Origin: Lysobacterales bacterium
GTDB lineage: Bacteria; Pseudomonadota; Gammaproteobacteria; Xanthomonadales; Marinicellaceae
DNA: 7,380 bases
Direction: 5' to 3'
Assembly: GCA_027083915.1 (NCBI GenBank)
Contig: JALWML010000096.1
Location: 1 to 7,380 of the forward strand
Below, one piece after another: positions 6,594 through 7,380 of this stretch (its first letter is position 1; each line of letters begins with the position of its first letter). The notes below the pieces were generated by a model, which ran no database searches, was not told the DNA's origin, and saw nothing but the letters and a program-made list of their open reading frames with translations. Both the position numbers and the translations under genes were made by a program.

Positions 6594-7380
6594 ATGAAAA
6601 TTTTACTAATTATTGTGTTTCTAATCGCCTCATTTGAAAGTCAATCACAACTTAAGTACGATGCTGGATTCGAAACAGGAACCTATTTGCCATGGTCAGA
6701 TGTTAATTACAACCTGAATAATCCCTTGTCGAATCAATTTCAGATTGTTACTTCACCTGTACGTCAAGGTATGTATGCGGCAAAAACTATTGTTCATGAT
6801 GGCGATGAATTTCTCGATACTGGAGGAGAGCGTTGTGATTTAGAGATAGATCCCGCGCAGCGAGAACATGAAGGTGATGATCTGTGGTATGCCTTTTCGG
6901 AGCAGTTTTCCAGTGATTGGCAAAACCCTGGACCACCACCAGATGGAGATTGGTTATTAATTGCTGATTGGCATTCGACTTATCCCAATGTTTGTCAACC
7001 GATACAGTTAGAAACAGATGCCAATGGAGTTTTAATTTTGCGCATGTTAACGGGTAATGTAGAGGGCTATGATTGTTTTAATGGCAGTGGCACAGCGTAT
7101 GAATACAGCGAAGTTGTTTTACCAGCACTTTCTCCAGGTTTATGGAATGACTTTATCTTTCACGTGGTTTGGACCACGAGTAATAATGGTTCGGTAGAAT
7201 TGTGGCATTTATTAGAGGGTGAAACTAATTACACTAAAATTGCAGATTTACATAATATTCCCACGCTGCAATACAAAACAGACCCAAGTATCGCCAATGT
7301 TCCATATTTTATTTGGGCACATTACCGTTCTGCTTTAAATACGCATACATCAGTTATTTATAAAGACGGTTTTAGAATAG
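6594..7380 (+). CDS. Secreted polysaccharide lyase, heparin lyase I-like family, 3'-truncated by window edge
   Basis: 262 residues are visible and the frame is still open at the window end. The first residues form a signal peptide: Met-Lys, a hydrophobic core ILLIIVFLIA, then a polar region with Ser16-Gln17-Ser18 as a plausible signal peptidase I site, so the protein is probably exported. The mature part is rich in Trp, Tyr, Asp and Asn. It shows the pattern I associate with the Polysacc_lyase family (PF14099, heparin lyase I and glucuronan lyase relatives, jelly-roll fold): GGERCDLEID (77-86), LWYAFSEQFSSDW (97-109), PGLWNDFIFHVVW (181-193), VELWHLLEGE (201-210), PYFIWAHYRS (237-246) and VIYKDGFRI (254-262). 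Such enzymes cleave uronic-acid polysaccharides by beta-elimination; the substrate here cannot be told. Oddly, the usual Lys before the GIYR-like Tyr is Ile240. No Shine-Dalgarno precedes the ATG. Upstream the frame is closed by TAA at 6534 with no other ATG, GTG or TTG start. It is divergent from glyA and unrelated to it in function. Confidence 0.75.
   Translation, partial: MKILLIIVFLIASFESQSQLKYDAGFETGTYLPWSDVNYNLNNPLSNQFQIVTSPVRQGMYAAKTIVHDGDEFLDTGGERCDLEIDPAQREHEGDDLWYAFSEQFSSDWQNPGPPPDGDWLLIADWHSTYPNVCQPIQLETDANGVLILRMLTGNVEGYDCFNGSGTAYEYSEVVLPALSPGLWNDFIFHVVWTTSNNGSVELWHLLEGETNYTKIADLHNIPTLQYKTDPSIANVPYFIWAHYRSALNTHTSVIYKDGFRI

Overview
The window is visibly AT-rich and densely coded. 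It holds five protein genes: two cut by the window edges (the first at its 5' end, the last at its 3' end) and three complete. No rRNA, tRNA, CRISPR array or insertion sequence was seen. The serine hydroxymethyltransferase and NusB proteins look like gammaproteobacterial versions, so the best guess is an AT-rich gammaproteobacterium, perhaps aquatic or host-associated. This is inference from remembered family signatures; no search was run and I do not assign a genus.

Layout from left to right: (1) ppc, phosphoenolpyruvate carboxylase, plus strand, with its N-terminus outside the window. (2) A 10-bp convergent gap with two small inverted repeats in or next to it. (3) A large membrane-bound hybrid sensor histidine kinase on the minus strand. 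(4) An 88-bp gap with no clear terminator. (5) nusB and (6) glyA on the minus strand, transcribed glyA then nusB with 11 bp between them, so almost certainly one operon. The kinase lies downstream in the same direction and may receive read-through. (7) A 123-bp divergent intergenic region holding the likely glyA promoter and the start region of (8) a secreted polysaccharide lyase of the heparin lyase I-like family, plus strand, running off the right edge.

The genes are mostly core metabolism and expression: anaplerotic CO2 fixation to oxaloacetate (ppc), one-carbon and glycine supply (glyA), and rRNA antitermination (nusB). The accessory parts are the orphan hybrid kinase, which has an N-terminal six-helix membrane region I cannot name, and the exported lyase. 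The carboxylase carries motifs I associate with the Bacteroidota-type enzyme rather than the E. coli type, which raises possible lateral acquisition. I found no convincing new multi-gene system; the findings are individual points for a second look.
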